Below, one piece after another: positions 50,901-63,134 of a stretch of DNA of 64,000 bases. The stretch is from contig NC_088098.1 in assembly GCF_036370855.1 (NCBI RefSeq), positions 199,625,773 through 199,689,772 of the forward strand, read 5' to 3'. Every line of letters begins with the position of its first letter. The stretch's first letter is position 1. The notes below the pieces were generated by a model, which was not told the origin of the DNA, ran no database searches, and worked only from the letters and a program-made list of their open reading frames with translations. The stretch comes from Dromaius novaehollandiae (taxonomy: Eukaryota; Chordata; Aves; Casuariiformes; Dromaiidae). Position numbers and translations under genes: made by a program.

Positions 50901-53900
50901 TCCTTGTGCCCATCTATTGGAGACACTCAGATGTTGTCAATCTGAGTTGCAACTTGGAGGATCTAATGAAGTTGCTGATGAGATACCTAAAGCTAGCTAC
51001 GAAGAAAGACTGGGCCCAGAGTATTTAGGTGGAGTTCAAGCTGCTTGAATCTGGCCCTGAATTCTTAGCTGTGTAACTCTTCAAGGAGAATATAATGGGA
51101 GTTGTTGCCTTTAAGGGTTGCAGGAGCTGGTAATCAGTGCCCAGATCAGTGTGTCGCATAGGTCACATGACTTTCTAGCAAAAAACCTGAAAACCTTGAG
51201 CATGGAGGGGCAAAGGTTGGTGACTAGCTCAGCAAGCAGTGGGAAGAACAGTGATGGTGACAGGAGGAGCAGAAGAAACAGTTGGAGGGTTTGGAAAGGG
51301 AGGTGGGAATGAAGAAGTGGGTTTGGGCAGATATGAGAGACAGACTCTGTGGGTTAGGAGGGAAAGCTGCCCTAGGAGACTTGGGGCTTGTTTGTACTTG
51401 CCAATCAAGTCAAATCAGAAAGGGCTGCTGCTCCAAAGTATAACGGCTGATTCTGCATACCTTCTGCTATGGACCTGCTTCTGCTGGATTTGAAGCACCT
51501 TGTTCTGGCTCAGCTCAACAGACTCTCAAAGGAGATTGAGCAAGTCAAATGGAGGGTGTAGTTTCACAATGTATTGTCCTCAGCAGTGAACCTGGTTTAT
51601 TCCCCTTTCCTCAATCCCTCTTCTCTTCCACTGGCTGCTCATTCCCTCCCATGCTTTGCAATTTGCAGCCTTTTTGAAGTAAAGTTGTGCTTCTCAAATG
51701 GTTTGTGGATTTATGCTCTAAATTAGATAGGTGAAACGATTCAGGTTTAAACAAAAAATGAAGAAATATAATTTGTACTGAAGAACTATTTACCAAGTTG
51801 GTCTAGTAATCTGGTTTGTGGTGCAACCCCACAAATGACTGCAGGAGATGTTCCTGAAGTCACACTGCAGATCAAACAGTGGTGGGGAAGTGTCTTTCAC
51901 TTTGCCACTAAAGGCACAGTATCTTTTAACTATACCCTGAGGCACTCTTATTTTTGGAGTCCCCTTTTGCACAGAGAGATAGGAAGGAGTCATTGCATGT
52001 GGAGGCACATCCTTGGGAAGCTGTAGCAATGGAAAGGCAGAAACATTTGTGTACAGATGAAGGTGAAGCATAAGAAAAAGGGCTTGTGGGAGGAGGAGAT
52101 AAACAGGTTCCACTTTTCAGTCTTTCATATTGTAAGGAGATGGCCTGCGGACAGGAAGAAGAGGAAGCAAAAATAGCTAAAAGAAATGCAAGGAAATAAA
52201 ATTGGGAAATGCAAGAAGTCTGGTAGAATATACAGATGGGTGAATGATGTTTCTGTAATGCAACAGTTTATATGGTGCCTGTCTTTACAGGTTCTATGTT
52301 GAGTTGTGCATAAATATTTCTAGTCATGATACTTCATGTTGGTGTTCAATACTTGAATTGCAAGGGGTATGTGTAAGTAACAGAACATGAACAAAACATA
52401 AACAGAACTAGCTGCAAGCTTACTATTAGAAGCTGACATATGTGATGATCTCCAAAGCAAATCCTGCTAGTAAGGCTGGTTTGCTTAAACAGATGGCAAA
52501 AATAAAACAATGCAGTGAAACTAAATATTTGGGAGTCTAACTCCTTCTCTTGTAAGGATCTCTGGATTCAGTCTTTCCTGTGCCCTCATAGGTTTGTTAA
52601 CCCATAGGGACTTTCATTAACATACAGAAAGAAATTAAAGACATTGTTCCTGGAAAGGTTACTTAGCAGGGTAAGAGGGTAACTGCTTCCAGGACTGCTT
52701 TCTGCAAGATGCTGAGGTAAGAGCATAGAGAAATTCTGCATCCTGAAGGAGGCTCAGGAGAAGGTTCTCCAGACTGGAGAAAAGTTTGTTTTTTCTCACT
52801 GGTCTTCACCTCCTGAAGTAAACCCCATTTAGTCAGCCAGCACTACCTGAGGAAAATACGGTTTATGGATCAGTGAAGGGAGATTAATTACACTGACATT
52901 CTGGTAACTCAAGAAAAACTATTTCTGTCACCATTCAGTTTCCTCATTTATTTTTCCCTGAGCAGTCATGTACTTTGATGCTTAAAATTGTTGCATGCGA
53001 CTTACTGATTATATGTGATTCTGCTGTAAAGCAGAAAGTGTTTTTTTGATATTTGTCAGAATGGGAGTGTTTCTGCTGAAGATAGCTGCAAACAGACTGA
53101 TCTTTCTTTTTTTGTCTCATGTGACCTCACTCAGTTAGGAAAATCTTAAAATTACATCACATGATAGATAGGATGGCCTTTGAGCCAGCAGCTACTGTTC
53201 TGTCCTCTGTAAACCTTGCAACAGGAATGTTGTTTGCTACTTAGCCTTTACAGCACAGGGACTGAAGATAGTTCTTGAGAGAAGAAAATTCGCAATGTGG
53301 AGAAATAAAACCCCTTATGAGGGAATTTCAGATCCAAGAGCTATGTGAGCACTTCGAGGATGATGCCTGACTGTCACAAGAAATGTCTGTTTCTTTCAGT
53401 CTGAATAAAGTAACTTGCAAACTATTTTTCTATAAATCCATCTGAAGGGGAAAATGCCTCTTAATGCTTTCTGCAAATGACTCTCATGGCTAAGCTGATT
53501 GCTTTGTTTCCATAAAGTTGCAGTGGTCCTGGGGAGGTATGTGGGACACAAAGGTGAAATACTCTCACTCGTTACAGTCCTAGTACTTAGAAGCTCACCT
53601 ACTGGAAACTATGCTTCTGTTAAAGAGTCTGAGATGGATCAGAGATACTGTTGGCCTCTCTGAACTCTTCAAATACCGACTAGCTTTCTCCCTGTTTCCA
53701 AGGCTTCTCCCCTATTCTAGGGGTAATGCAGCCTGTTATGAGGATGAATCATCTGGCTAGGCATCTACAACAAAGGTGCTGGCATCTGATTACCCCGGGC
53801 TCTTTGTAGCTAGCGGAGAGAAAAGGGAATTTGGGGATGAAACTCATTGAACAGACTTCAAACATCTACCTCAAGATGAGATGGATCATGACCTCAGTCT

Positions 53901-54708
53901 CACCTTTGCCTCAAACTATGGTGAGATTAATTTCAGCTAATGGTCCAGAGAGCTCTGCAGTCATATCACTAAAACTCAAATGCAGATTATCCAGGCCTGT
54001 GCTTGTAACCCACAGAACTTCAGCAGCTGTTCCTTAGTATTGGCATTTATTGCTGGAATGTACTCATGACAATGTTGTTTACAGTGTAAAATTAAGGAAT
54101 GGCAAAATTGACTGAAGTTGTGTAGGAATTTTAGCTATCTAATACTGGTTTTTTATTTTGTTTTTTTTTCTGAATAGTTACTTTAAAAGAGCATACAAAT
54201 TTGCTGTAACTTTCTGCTGGAGCTCTGAACCCACCATCCGCATTTTTCCTGAGAATGGTGGAGGCTCTGAATAACTGCATCTCTCACTCTGGTTATATTT
54301 TAAAATGTACCTTACTTTTGACTGCTGATGTGTTCTGGTATCCTTTTGTTACTGTTATCAAACTTCCAGAATTTGTAGCTTTTCACTTGGGGAAAATTGA
54401 AGATAGCCTTATCTGTCTTTTTTTTTTTTCCCTCTTGTTGAGGCAGCTGTTTTCAGTTGGTCAAATAGACCTTAACTTGCATTATTTCTTGTCTGCACTG
54501 AAGTGTAATCATTTTCCTGTTGATATGTTATTAGATTACTAATTGTCACTTTTATGACTGCTTATAGGCAAGACCACACTATACCAGCAAGCCGTTACTG
54601 CACTCAACAAATATGCTGCAATCATACAATATTGCCTTTATTTTATGCCATGTTTGTCTTTTTTTGTATGTTGATTAATCTTTATTTTGTTCATTTGTCT
54701 TGTCTTAG
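44963..54708 (+). other. GJB6: Presumed GJB6 intron 1
   Basis: 9746 bp from donor GTGAGG to acceptor TTGTCTTGTCTTAG. After the island ends near 45.2 kb it is AT-rich unique sequence. I see no LINE, LTR or second exon in it, only T-rich runs (about 45739, 46793) and a poly-C run at 50414-50426. The lack of recognisable CR1 over nearly 10 kb contrasts with the flanking regions. Confidence 0.5.
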
Positions 54709-54730
54709 GTCAGACAATTAAAACAAGACA

Positions 54731-55522
54731 ATGGATTGGGGAGCTCTGCAGACCATCCTAGGAGGTGTAAATAAACACTCCACCAGCATTGGAAAGATAT
54801 GGCTCACAGTCCTGTTCATCTTCCGTATCATGATCCTTGTAGTGGCTGCAGAGAGAGTCTGGGGAGATGAACAAGATGATTTCATCTGCAACACTCTGCA
54901 ACCTGGTTGCAAAAATGTTTGCTATGACCACTTTTTCCCCATCTCTCATATCAGACTCTGGGCCCTGCAGCTGATCTTTGTTTCCACACCTGCACTGCTG
55001 GTGGCCATGCATGTGGCTTACAGAAGGCATGAGAAGAAAAGGCAGTTCAGAAAGGGTGATCAGAAATGCGAATATAAAGACATTGAAGAAATCAGAACAC
55101 AAAAGTTTCGTATTGAGGGCTCCTTGTGGTGGACATACACCAGCAGCATCTTCTTCAGACTGGTCTTTGAAGCGGTCTTCATGTATGCATTTTACTTCAT
55201 GTACGATGGGTTCCGAATGCCTCGCTTAATGAAATGTAATGCTTGGCCCTGCCCCAACACAGTAGACTGCTTTGTTTCTCGACCTACTGAAAAGACAGTG
55301 TTTACTATTTTCATGATTGCTGTGTCCAGTATTTGCATTCTGTTAAATGTGGCTGAATTATGTTACTTGTTGGTAAAATTCTTCCTCAAAAGGTCTAGAA
55401 AGGCTGGAAATCCAAAACATCACCCCAACCATGAGAATAAAGAAGAAACCAAGCAAAATGAAATGAATGAGTTAATATCTGATAGCTGTCAGAACACAGT
55501 CCCAGGATTTTCAAGTAGCTAA
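54731..55522 (+). CDS. GJB6: Gap junction protein beta-6 (connexin 30)
   Basis: A complete 263-residue connexin in one coding exon, with the acceptor AG at 54707-54708 only 22 nt before the ATG. Six subunits form a hemichannel; two dock as a gap junction passing ions and small molecules, notably between cochlear supporting cells and keratinocytes. Topology: cytoplasmic N-terminus 1-20, TM1 about 21-41, first loop with C53, C60, C64, TM2 about 76-95 with P87 in [13 protein letters not shown], cytoplasmic loop 96-130, TM3 about 131-153, second loop with C169, C174, C180 and SRPTEKT, TM4 about 188-210, tail to 263. The C-x6-C-x3-C and C-x4-C-x5-C spacings are those of beta connexins. The tail [14 protein letters not shown] matches mammalian Cx30 and separates it from the shorter GJB2 (226 residues). 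W44, R75 and R143, disease positions in human beta connexins, are conserved. Position 5 is Ala where humans have Thr. No defects seen. Confidence 0.97.
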   Translation: MDWGALQTILGGVNKHSTSIGKIWLTVLFIFRIMILVVAAERVWGDEQDDFICNTLQPGCKNVCYDHFFPISHIRLWALQLIFVSTPALLVAMHVAYRRHEKKRQFRKGDQKCEYKDIEEIRTQKFRIEGSLWWTYTSSIFFRLVFEAVFMYAFYFMYDGFRMPRLMKCNAWPCPNTVDCFVSRPTEKTVFTIFMIAVSSICILLNVAELCYLLVKFFLKRSRKAGNPKHHPNHENKEETKQNEMNELISDSCQNTVPGFSSS

Positions 55523-55585
55523 GGTGATGTGAATGTTGGTATTTGCTCTTTTTGGAGTGAATTTTTTCTTTTTCTAAAGGCTGCA

Positions 55586-55591
55586 AATAAA
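55586..55591 (+). terminator. GJB6: Proximal poly(A) signal of GJB6
   Basis: AATAAA only 64 bases after the stop codon. It would give a very short 3' UTR, so it may be a minor site. Confidence 0.4.
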
Positions 55592-56637
55592 ACTTGTGAT
55601 ACTAAATAGTTTAAGTTGGGTGAGACTTTGATACAAAATTTCAGGTGCAATTTACACACCTGTCTGAAAAAAGTCAGGGCAGCCTAAACATGTGAAAATT
55701 ACCTAAGGATTAAATAGGGAAGTATATTTTTCTGTGAATATCTTTACAAGTTGACTATGGCAAGTGGGAAACCCACTGATACCTTCATGCTGACCCAGCT
55801 CCTGAAAAACTGTATGCAACAGCAGTAAGATCTAGCTTGGAAAGAATTTTGTTATTCTAGTATTACAAGATTTTTTGTAATAGTGATAGTTTTTACTTGT
55901 GAACTGACAATTAAAATATTTTTGTAAAATTCCATGTTACATAAGGTGTTATAGTAAACAATTGACTGTGTTTTGTTTTCAACCAGGTATATGCAGATGT
56001 ACCAATAGTACCATATTAATAGAGAGGAGATAGCAGTAGGATACATCTATACAGCTTTGAAAGCACTGCTTGAGTTTGGACAGGTAGCTTGTCACGTGCA
56101 TATACACTGCCTGCCATGGAGGGAGTCATGTGAGAGCTGGCCACATGCAGATGCTTGGGGTAGCTAGGTCCTGGGGGCAAACTTGAGCCTTAAAACCAGC
56201 ATGACGATATAGATAAAGCCAAGGTAGATCAGTTTTAAATATCTAGCAGACCTGGTATAAATAATCTTACTAATTCTTTTACTTACATACTGCCAGTCTT
56301 AAAAGAACATAGGTAACTTTATGTAAATAGTCCATTTAGCATGTGTTCATTTCTTTAATGTATTAACTATATTTGTTTCTTTATACTCTATCACATCATG
56401 GAGCCTTTTTGGTTTTGATTTCTTTTTCTTTTTTTTCTTTTTTTTTTTTTGTGGTAGACTGATGGTGCTGTGGTATGAAACTAGGGGCAGTTTGGTGTGA
56501 AAGATGTGCAAAAAATGTCTTAATATTGGAAATGGGGCAAGTCTTCTGAACAAAAGGCCAATGCTTTAACCTTTGTCAGTGGAGTGAAAGTCTGTATGTG
56601 AATGCTGTAAGAATACTGTTAGTGACAAAGCTGTTCA

Positions 56638-56643
56638 AATAAA
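56638..56643 (+). terminator. GJB6: Distal poly(A) signal of GJB6
   Basis: AATAAA in GTTCAAATAAAAAGC, followed by a T-rich GATTGTTTTC about 25 bases on. I consider this the main site. Confidence 0.5.
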
Positions 56644-58879
56644 AAGCACTTTTGCTTATAAAAGATTGTTTTCACGCAGGGACTTTATATCCAAAATGTG
56701 CATTTAGCTTGCCCTAAACACCTGTCTGTAACCTCTCATTCCCAGCCAGGACTGTGATGCCCTGATTCCCTTGTCGCTACTCTAAGGGAGGTATTAGAGC
56801 TCTTGTGCACACAGTGGCCTGTGCTTTTGGGAGGGGTATGTCACTGAAAGCAAGTCCCCTGATGGTCAAGGAGGTGGGTATAGTGCAGCAGCTAGGTACA
56901 GTGAATTGTATACATTTCTCTCCTGAATGTCTTCTGATTGCTATACTGAGCTCAGTGGGTTCATGATATTTGTAGACAGTGTACCTCTTCTTTACTAGTG
57001 CATGTGCATTAGGCTCATTGGTTTTATATCATGGAGCAAGCCTTTGAAGGGGCTAGTGCAGGTAACAAGGAGCCACCATCACTGGGAGCAGAACTTGAGC
57101 TTGGTGCATAAGCCATCTCCTGTTTGAAGATTTACTGCTGTTGCATCACACTTCTTAATATTGGTGCCAACACAGCAGCATTTGGGGATGTGCCTTAAAT
57201 TGTTCAGCATTTGTCATTTCAGTGGTGGTCAGTAGCTCTGTGATGGGATGCAGGCACAAGCAGCAGGAGCGGGAGGATGCCTCGAGTTAGCCCTGACCCC
57301 AGCTGAGGGCCTGAGCTGCTGATTGCCATTCACTCTGCTCTTCCCCTTGCAGACACTGTGTCTTCCCTGCCCTTGCAGCAGGCTTCCTTTTTTAATCTCT
57401 GTTGTGAAAGGAACTTACTGATAAGCTTGCTGGCAGACAAGTTCAGGAGACTGAGGGAGAATTTACACAAGACCGTGTGAATTAGTGTGCTTGAATTGTT
57501 CTCTCTGCCAACAGAAAATACAGGCAGAAGTGGAGAGATGATGAGAGCCAGCCTTTGCAGATGTTGTTCAGACTGCCCTCGTTGTGGCTCCCTATCTGAG
57601 CAGTACAAGCTCTTCAGTGATTAATGATGAATCTTTACGTATCACTACAAAAATGTTGTAAACCTGTTACTTCAATAGAGCTGCTCCTTTGTGATCAGGA
57701 AGGCAGTGCCTTGCCAGTACCTGGCTGCGCCATCCCCTCCAAGTCTCCCTCCATCCTCTCAAGGAACAAACCCAGTCCCTGAGCACCAGTTCAGACGTCA
57801 GCGCTGGCCGCAGGGTGACAGCAGAGTTGTTTTTGTTCTAGACCTGCATTTCACAGAGGAACTCTGGCTATGGACTTTCCTCCAAGGATTGCTGTGAATC
57901 ACATACCATGTAGAGAATATAAACGGAGATCAGTTAATGATTATATCTGATCATGCCTTGTCACTTTTAGTAATCAAATCAAGTTAGCCCTATGCTAAAT
58001 GTCAGTAAGTCTGGAGAGCACCACAGAGCACCCTAAGGCTCATTTTCATTTTCTTCAGCTGGGGTGAAGGTATATTTTCTTGGTATCCATCACAAAGTGC
58101 ATGGCTGTTAAACTCTAAACCAGGATATGACAATAACTCTGTATATGGCATTTTCATTTCTTTCTTACAAATTTCCTAATGGTGGTTTTCATTTTAGTTT
58201 TCTAGCAGTCAGATTTTTCCAGACTACCAATGCCAGGTGTGTTGTTATTCTAAGCCTGGGAAGCAGAAAATGGTGTGAGCCATACTGTGCTGTCGCCTGA
58301 ATTGAAGTTGGTGCCACCAAGCTTAAGCGAAGAGATGGGGCACGCCTGATCCTTTGTGCGCCACGCGCTGCACCATTACCAGGGTATATTGGCAGCCAGA
58401 TTGGTTGGAAATAAATACGCTAGTCCCTGCCCAACCTCTGCCAAGGATTGCAGTAACCCAAAGAGCCAGAGCAGATTTATTGACTCCGCAAGAAAGACCA
58501 GTTGCGACAGATGTTTGATATTGATGTTTCCTGCTACACTGCTCTGCAACCCTCATCACAGCCACCCGCCTTTAGCTGAAACATCCCTGGACTTCTGTTA
58601 CTGCCAAGGAAAGTCCCCAGAAATATCACTGCCACCTTAATCACAATCCCCGTCTGCTGTATATGGGGCAGCTGAAGTATATGGGGCAGAACCACGAGGA
58701 AACTGCAACTTTCTGTTAAAAGCAGGCATCTCTTCTTGCCTCTCCAGGCCTCCTTGCCACCCAGCGGGTCCTGCCCATCCCTCTCTGGCGGCTACAGCCT
58801 GAGCGGGGACGGTGCCTGTATTTGCTGAGGTGGTAGTTAATCCTTGCTGTGGAGGAAAGCCAAGCAGGTTTTTTTAGTT

Positions 58880-59660
58880 TCAGGCCTCCTCCCATGTCTT
58901 CACAGGTTGGGTAAGGCTGACCCGGGCTGCTCGCCACCTCGGAGCACACCAGCCCACCCCTTCCTCCTGTGCACCGGGGCGCGACGGCCTGCCCTGCTCG
59001 TGTCCAGCAGCCGTCACCCCGCTGAGGGCCCCACCACGAGTCTCTGCCCAGGGGGACAGGCGGGTCATGCTACACTGCCACCACCATGGCCCCAGGTGGT
59101 AGTTCAGAGGGTTTCTGGGGTGGCAGCTGGCTCAGTGGTCCCCACCCTGCAGGTCCCCTTTGCTAGGCCTGGGGCAGAGGTTGCTCAAGTTGCCTGCAGT
59201 GCCAAAGGATTAATCAGAGCCTCTGGAAAACGTCTCTTGCAGATCCCCCCCTTGCTTTCTTACCCAATGGGCTGGAGGACGGGAGAGGCGCAGCGCAGCC
59301 CTGGCCACGCGCAGGCCCAGCAGCAGCGCCCGCCGGACTCCACGCTGGCCGGTATCTTTGCTGTTTTCGCCACACTCCCACTACACAAACTGGCCGTTCG
59401 TGCTCCCAATTGCTCGATAGGATTTTCTGAACGCAGGTGTTACCTCAATTTCCCTTACCAAAACAAGGCTTTATTACGGCGCTGCGGGAACAGCTTTGTG
59501 CTCCTGGCAGAGCAGTCCTCGCTGGCTCCTCCGATTGCCGCCTGCTGCGGCGGGGTGGCACTGCAGGGCGAGCGGGCTGCCCACGCCGTGCCCCACAGCC
59601 TGCCCACGCCGTGCCCCACAGCCTGCCCGGGAGGAGAGGCCCCGATTACCGGCGTCTGAG
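58880..59660. other. GC-rich stretch with a long open frame
   Basis: GC and CpG content rises, most strongly at 59260-59660. A 271-codon frame on the + strand (58844-59659) is longer than GJB6, but its product is a Pro/Ala/Arg/Ser-rich string with no domain I recognise, and other frames here are also open. High GC lowers stop-codon frequency, so I do not call a gene. A CpG island serving the expected neighbour GJB2 is one possible role. Confidence 0.35.
59578..59623. repeat. Perfect 23-bp tandem duplication
   Basis: Two identical copies of TGCCCACGCCGTGCCCCACA plus GCC, at 59578-59600 and 59601-59623. Confidence 0.95.
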
Positions 59661-59784
59661 TAATGCTCGCTCACAGCTCCACGTCTAGCGCTTGGACAGT
59701 GCTTCTTGATGCGTAGCAAAAGGAACAGCGGGGACCTGAGCTGGGGGTGGTTCCTCTATTTCTTGTCTTCGTTATCTGATGCTC

Positions 59785-60660
59785 TGTCACAAAAGAGTGG
59801 AGAAAGGGACTTCACGCATAAGACAGAAGCAGCACTATGCTTTATTGCGATAAGATAGTGATTTAACAAAGTTCAATCATAACTAAGCCAATAATTTAAC
59901 GAGGTTTGATGTCAAGGTTCACTCTGTTATTTACTGCGTGGAGGACAGGGTCAACTGAAGTGTCAGGGAGACCCTCCCGTGGAGTCACGAGGTTCAGAAA
60001 GGACCCCCTTGCTCTCCAAACTCCTCCTCAGAGAGGAGCCTGGGTGCAGCTGGATCCAGTCCTAGTCCCAGACTTGGTCAACGCAACGGTTCGTGTCTAA
60101 GGATTATGTGCACAATCAATCAGAGATATAATGCAGCAAAGTTTTGCAAAGTTTTGCAAAGTCTCAGCATGCTATTGATCACTTACCGAGGATCTGTCGT
60201 GGGTAAGGGATCTCTGGACCTCAAGGAGTAACCTAGAGAGGTGTCCCTGCTCAGGGGGAGTTTCTGCAGTGCAGCTCGCTGCTATGCAGGAGAGCTCAGC
60301 GGGCTCTAGGCCCCCATTTTTGGGGGGGGGAGGGGAATGATTGACTCATAGTCATACTTGTGTGCTAGACGGGCCTTAGTTGGCGCATGCTCAATTAGCC
60401 CCTGCCTACGTGCTGTTTACGGGGAGGTCAGGTTGAGGGGGAGAGAGCACTTTGCGGGGGGGGGGGGGGGGGGAGGGGAGCACACTGTCACACACTTGCA
60501 GGCTGCTGGTCCTGTGGAGGTGTCTCCCAAGGGAAGGCAGAGGGGTATGCCTTTAAAAGTTTTCCACCCCCATTTCTGATGTAAAATCTGTCTGATTAAG
60601 TTGCTTGGTTCACAATCATCACAGACAAATTTCTGCTCTGTTCTCAGAGAGGGTAGCCCG
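59785..60660 (-). mobile_element. Probable solo LTR of an endogenous retrovirus
   Basis: The stretch has the look of an avian LTR in reverse orientation. A reversed poly(A) signal (GCTTTATTGCGATAAG, around 59839) lies near the left end, and a 500-800 bp non-coding body follows with phrases I associate with bird LTRs (CTCAGAGAGGAGCCTGGGTG, GTCCCAGACTTGGTC, TTGCAAAGTCTCAGCATGCT). It is followed by a G-rich right part. No gag, pol or env fragment is beside it. I could not fix the TG...CA ends or a target duplication, so both limits are approximate. Confidence 0.5.
60456..60473. repeat. Poly-G tract, 18 G
   Basis: An unbroken G run followed by AGGGGAG; another run of nine G lies at 60322-60330. 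Both fall in the presumed LTR and could form G-quadruplex. Confidence 0.85.
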
Positions 60661-63100
60661 TGAAGGCAGAGGGGCTGCTGGATCTGAGATCCTACACCGT
60701 CCAGGCCACTACTGGTCCTCCAGGTAGGCCTGGAGACCATCTCCACCTCAGCAAATGTCCTCTGGAGGACTTTGCACCACTGACTGCAGCAAGAGCATTA
60801 CCATCACCGGGGCCTTTCGCCTGCTGGAAGCAGCGCAAACCTGCCTCCCCCCGCAGCCCTGTACTTCCAGGCTTGGATTTGTCAAGTGAGGCACAGGAAT
60901 TCAAACGGCCTCCTTTTTAGCTCCCTCCGACACCAAAACGTGGCCAGATCCAGCAAAAAGAACAGCGGGTTTCACATAACGTTTCTCCCCTTTCCCGCTT
61001 ACTGCTCCCTGCGCCCTGGTGGCTCGTGGCGGAGTATGGCTGCCTCTCTCCCGCACATGCGTGGTGCCAGCAGTTCGGCTGGGTTTCTCCAAGCAGAAGC
61101 ACCCAGTGCTTTCTCTGATGCACCGAGCGATGGCTGGTGGGTCTGTGGGAGGAGAAGACAGGGAGAGGTTCGTGCAGACGTCTGACTCAGCCGTCAAGTC
61201 CCAGCAAGGGCCCCGGTTGGCGGTGCCAGGAGGCATACGGACAGGAGCACCGCTCCCTGCGTCTTGTCACCACCCAGGTACCAGCTGCCCATGAGGCCAG
61301 GTTGCCTGCCTCTGCCCTAATTTCTGCTTCAGCCTCTCCCCACCACTCGGTGCTGGGAAAGTCATGCTGGCCTTTCCTGGATGTTTGCAGAGGTTTCAGG
61401 GCTTCATCCAGAGCTCCTCATTGTCACTCAGGAAATCCTTGCTGATCTATGGGCTTGGGCCAGGCCTGTAGGGAGGGTGTAGCTCCTTAAAAACACTGTA
61501 ACACCACTTAGGCGCATTCTGCACAGCCCTTTTGCATCATCCGATCCTGTTTCACACAGCAGCTATTGATTCCTGCAGCATTTCTGCGAACCGGCAACAT
61601 AACGCTCTCCTCCCAGGACGTGTCCTCCCAACGCAGACAGCAGTGCTCTCCGTGTGCAGTGCTGACTGATTCACCCCCTCTGACATGTATTCACCCTCTT
61701 AAAACCATTTTAGCTGTTTCCAGTGATTTTTACTCAAGCTTCTGATCTGCTGGTAGCCACAGAAAACAGTTTTTTACTGAGAGGAGGAAAGCTTGCTAGA
61801 ATGGTTTGGCTTTTAACAAATTTAAGTGCCTTTTTTCTCCACCGGCTTGGATGCTAGGTAGCCATCTATTTGTGCACAAGTCCATGCAGAGAAGCTTTAA
61901 AGAGCCAGATCGGTGAAGCAGTAGCATTTTATAATTTGCTGAGAAAGAGCTGAGCTCCCGACCCATGAGGCCTGCTGATCCACAGGAATCAGGCTATTAC
62001 ACTTCATTCAGACTGGGGCAGATCTGATTACATTCACTACTCGCCAGAGGAGCATGGTGCAGCCTTTCTTCATTAGCGAAGACATACAGAAACCCTGACT
62101 AATCTAATTTCTCCTGTTATCTCTCCCCCCCACGCAGTGTTATCTTTTAAATGATGCATTTCTTGGGACAGAGGACTATCTTAGGGATGTCTGAGGGACA
62201 CCTGGGAAGTTCAGAGAGTTACTAATCAGCAACAACAATAACGGCAGTATTATATAAAGCATGACAACAACCTCAAGAAAGAACTGGACCTCTATTCTTG
62301 GATGCTGCTTTATGAGGTGCAAAAAGGCTTGGAAAGAAAAGCAACTAGTGACTCCTTTGGCCCAGGTAGAATTCCCTGGGTGTCCTTGGAGCTGAAGGTC
62401 ACCACAGCAAAACCAGGATAGACTCTGGCAGTGTCTAGCAGGACCTGGCTGACACAGAAGAGAGAGTTTCATCCTGGGCTGGTAATTTGGATTCAATCAC
62501 AACATCTTCCAGGGAGGCAGGCAATATGTGTTCAGATGGTGACAATAAAAAACAGTTTAAGAGCATCCTCCAGATCCTTAAATAGGCTGGCTGAAAAAAA
62601 CCCTGAAAACTGAAAACTAAAAAAACCCCACCAAACTCCCAGTTACTCAGTTGCCATTTTCTTATCTAGTCAAAATTTAGCTGTTAATTAACTTGTAAAG
62701 TGTCCCAGCGCAGATAAGGCTTGAGCAGGGAGCAGGAGCACGCTGCCTCCACGCACTGCAGCAGCCCCGGTGGGGCTCAGTGTGGCTCCAAGCCTGCCGC
62801 AGGAACGGTGTGAACCACCCAGAGGGAACCGCCTCATCCACGGGTGTCACGAACCCGCGTGCTCAGCCTTACTTCAGCCAAGGGCCGGCACTACCCCAGC
62901 CAGGGCTGCCAGCAGGGTGTTAGTACAGGACATTGCTTCCCCTCTCCTCAGACCTCTTTTGGGCCTGAGGAAACATAAACCCACACATCCCTCTTCTTGG
63001 GAGAGTGCTTGTCATGCAAGAAAGCAAGGGTGTCCTGTGGTGAAGAGGTTCACAAGCTTGTTGAAGCTTGGTATATATAAACCCATTTTTATATGTGTAG

Positions 63101-63134
63101 ATGCATGTATGCATATGCATGTATGTGTACACAC
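63101..63134. repeat. Alternating ATGCATGT-type repeat
   Basis: ATGCATGTATGCATATGCAT followed by GTATGTGTACACAC: alternating purine-pyrimidine sequence with several short palindromes. Confidence 0.75.

Larger units (their letters stand above)
55523..56660 (+). other. GJB6: Probable GJB6 3' UTR
   Basis: AT-rich sequence from the stop to the second AATAAA signal, about 1.1 kb, a length usual for beta connexins. It includes a long T-rich stretch at about 56421-56451. Confidence 0.6.
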
